A stretch of 29,981 nt of DNA from JANNXY01 sp031409775 (lineage in GTDB: Bacteria; Patescibacteriota; Minisyncoccia; Phycocordibacterales; CAIZIN01), in NCBI GenBank assembly GCA_031409775.1, contig JANNXY010000026.1, forward strand, positions 1-29,981, given 5' to 3'. Position 1 is the first letter of the stretch. Each line of letters opens with the position of its first letter. The position numbers were made by a program, and so were the translations under genes. Shown piece by piece: positions 29,795-29,981 of the stretch. The notes under the pieces are model-generated. The model worked only from the letters and a program-made list of their open reading frames with translations. It searched no databases and was not told the DNA's origin.

Positions 29795-29981
29795 CTACAT
29801 CCCATTCATCCTATCCACACTCAACCTATCTAGAATCCCCGTTGGGTATAGATTGTTTTTTATTTGCCATTTCTTTAGAGCTGCTGATGTAGCAGGGCCG
29901 AAGTACTTGCCTTCTCTACCTGGAGAACCTTCACCTACAGGCATGACTATGAAGCCATTGTTGTTGAGGAACTTCTGTAGA
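29795..29981 (-). CDS. C-terminal part of a peptidoglycan-binding-domain protein (cut by window edge)
   Basis: The last 62 codons of a minus-strand gene whose start lies beyond the right edge. The sequence reads LQKFLNNNGFIVMPVGEG, then GKYFGPATSAALKKWQIKNN, then PTGILDRLSVDRMN and a TAG stop. This is the PG_binding_1 fold: an LQxFL helix, an FGPATxxALxxWQ helix and a closing G-x-LD segment. Proteins ending in this domain are usually wall-associated enzymes or adhesins. The rest of the protein cannot be seen. The stop is 55 nt before the next gene. Confidence 0.82.
   Translation of the reverse strand, partial: LQKFLNNNGFIVMPVGEGSPGREGKYFGPATSAALKKWQIKNNLYPTGILDRLSVDRMNGM

Noticed and set aside
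1..29981. CRISPR arrays, tRNA, rRNA or prophage genes
   Set aside because: No regularly spaced repeats, no cloverleaf with a T-arm consensus and no phage structural or integrase genes were seen. The tail-collar-type domain is on a signal-peptide-bearing protein within the pilus locus.

Overview
The window looks like the genome of a Candidate Phyla Radiation bacterium (Patescibacteria, probably Parcubacteria). This is inferred from the protein families and not from an rRNA gene. The signs are short, tightly packed genes, divergent core enzymes, a type IV pilus locus with large secreted proteins, a T4SS-pilin-like protein, a ComEC split into two genes, and almost no Shine-Dalgarno sequences. 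TGA ends several genes, so the code is the ordinary one and not the recoded SR1/Gracilibacteria code.

Layout. Positions 1-388 hold no convincing gene, only a terminator-like hairpin and a palindromic repeat element (254-372). From 7148 down to 389, nine minus-strand genes form an expanded str locus: rpsL, rpsG, then a DUF4105 membrane protein, a PAP2 phosphatase, a small membrane protein, a prepilin and an orphan histidine kinase, then fusA and a DUF1360 protein. Positions 7178-11017 hold a site-2 protease, rpmB, a stand-alone ComEC-type metallo-beta-lactamase, a superoxide dismutase and the ComEC membrane channel. Positions 11022-14571 hold a T4SS-pilin/double-psi-barrel protein, an RNase HI with a C-terminal hybrid-binding domain, and recJ. 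Positions 14629-15829 hold three plus-strand genes: a 58-residue Cys-rich protein, a MOSC protein and a HIT hydrolase. The glycolytic genes pgk and tpiA follow, separated by a DUF559 endonuclease gene flanked by palindromes. Next comes a ZIP metal transporter. From 19092 to the right edge lies a minus-strand type IV pilus locus: a PG-binding protein (cut by the edge), a small membrane protein, a tail-collar adhesin, an 833-residue secreted fusion protein, pilB, pilC and three minor pilins.

How they fit together. The pilus genes supply the assembly ATPase, the platform protein, minor pilins and surface adhesins. With the split ComEC they suggest DNA uptake, with recJ and RNase HI close by. The prepilin peptidase, PilT and PilMNO are not in the window.

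Two observations stand out. First, at least ten genes on both strands have an extended -10 box (TGn then TATAAT-like) ending 6-8 nt before the start codon, which predicts leaderless mRNAs. Second, the DUF559 gene and its palindromic flanks (16997-17531) share termini and an end sequence with the ORF-less repeat at 254-372, like an autonomous/miniature pair of a REP-like mobile element.
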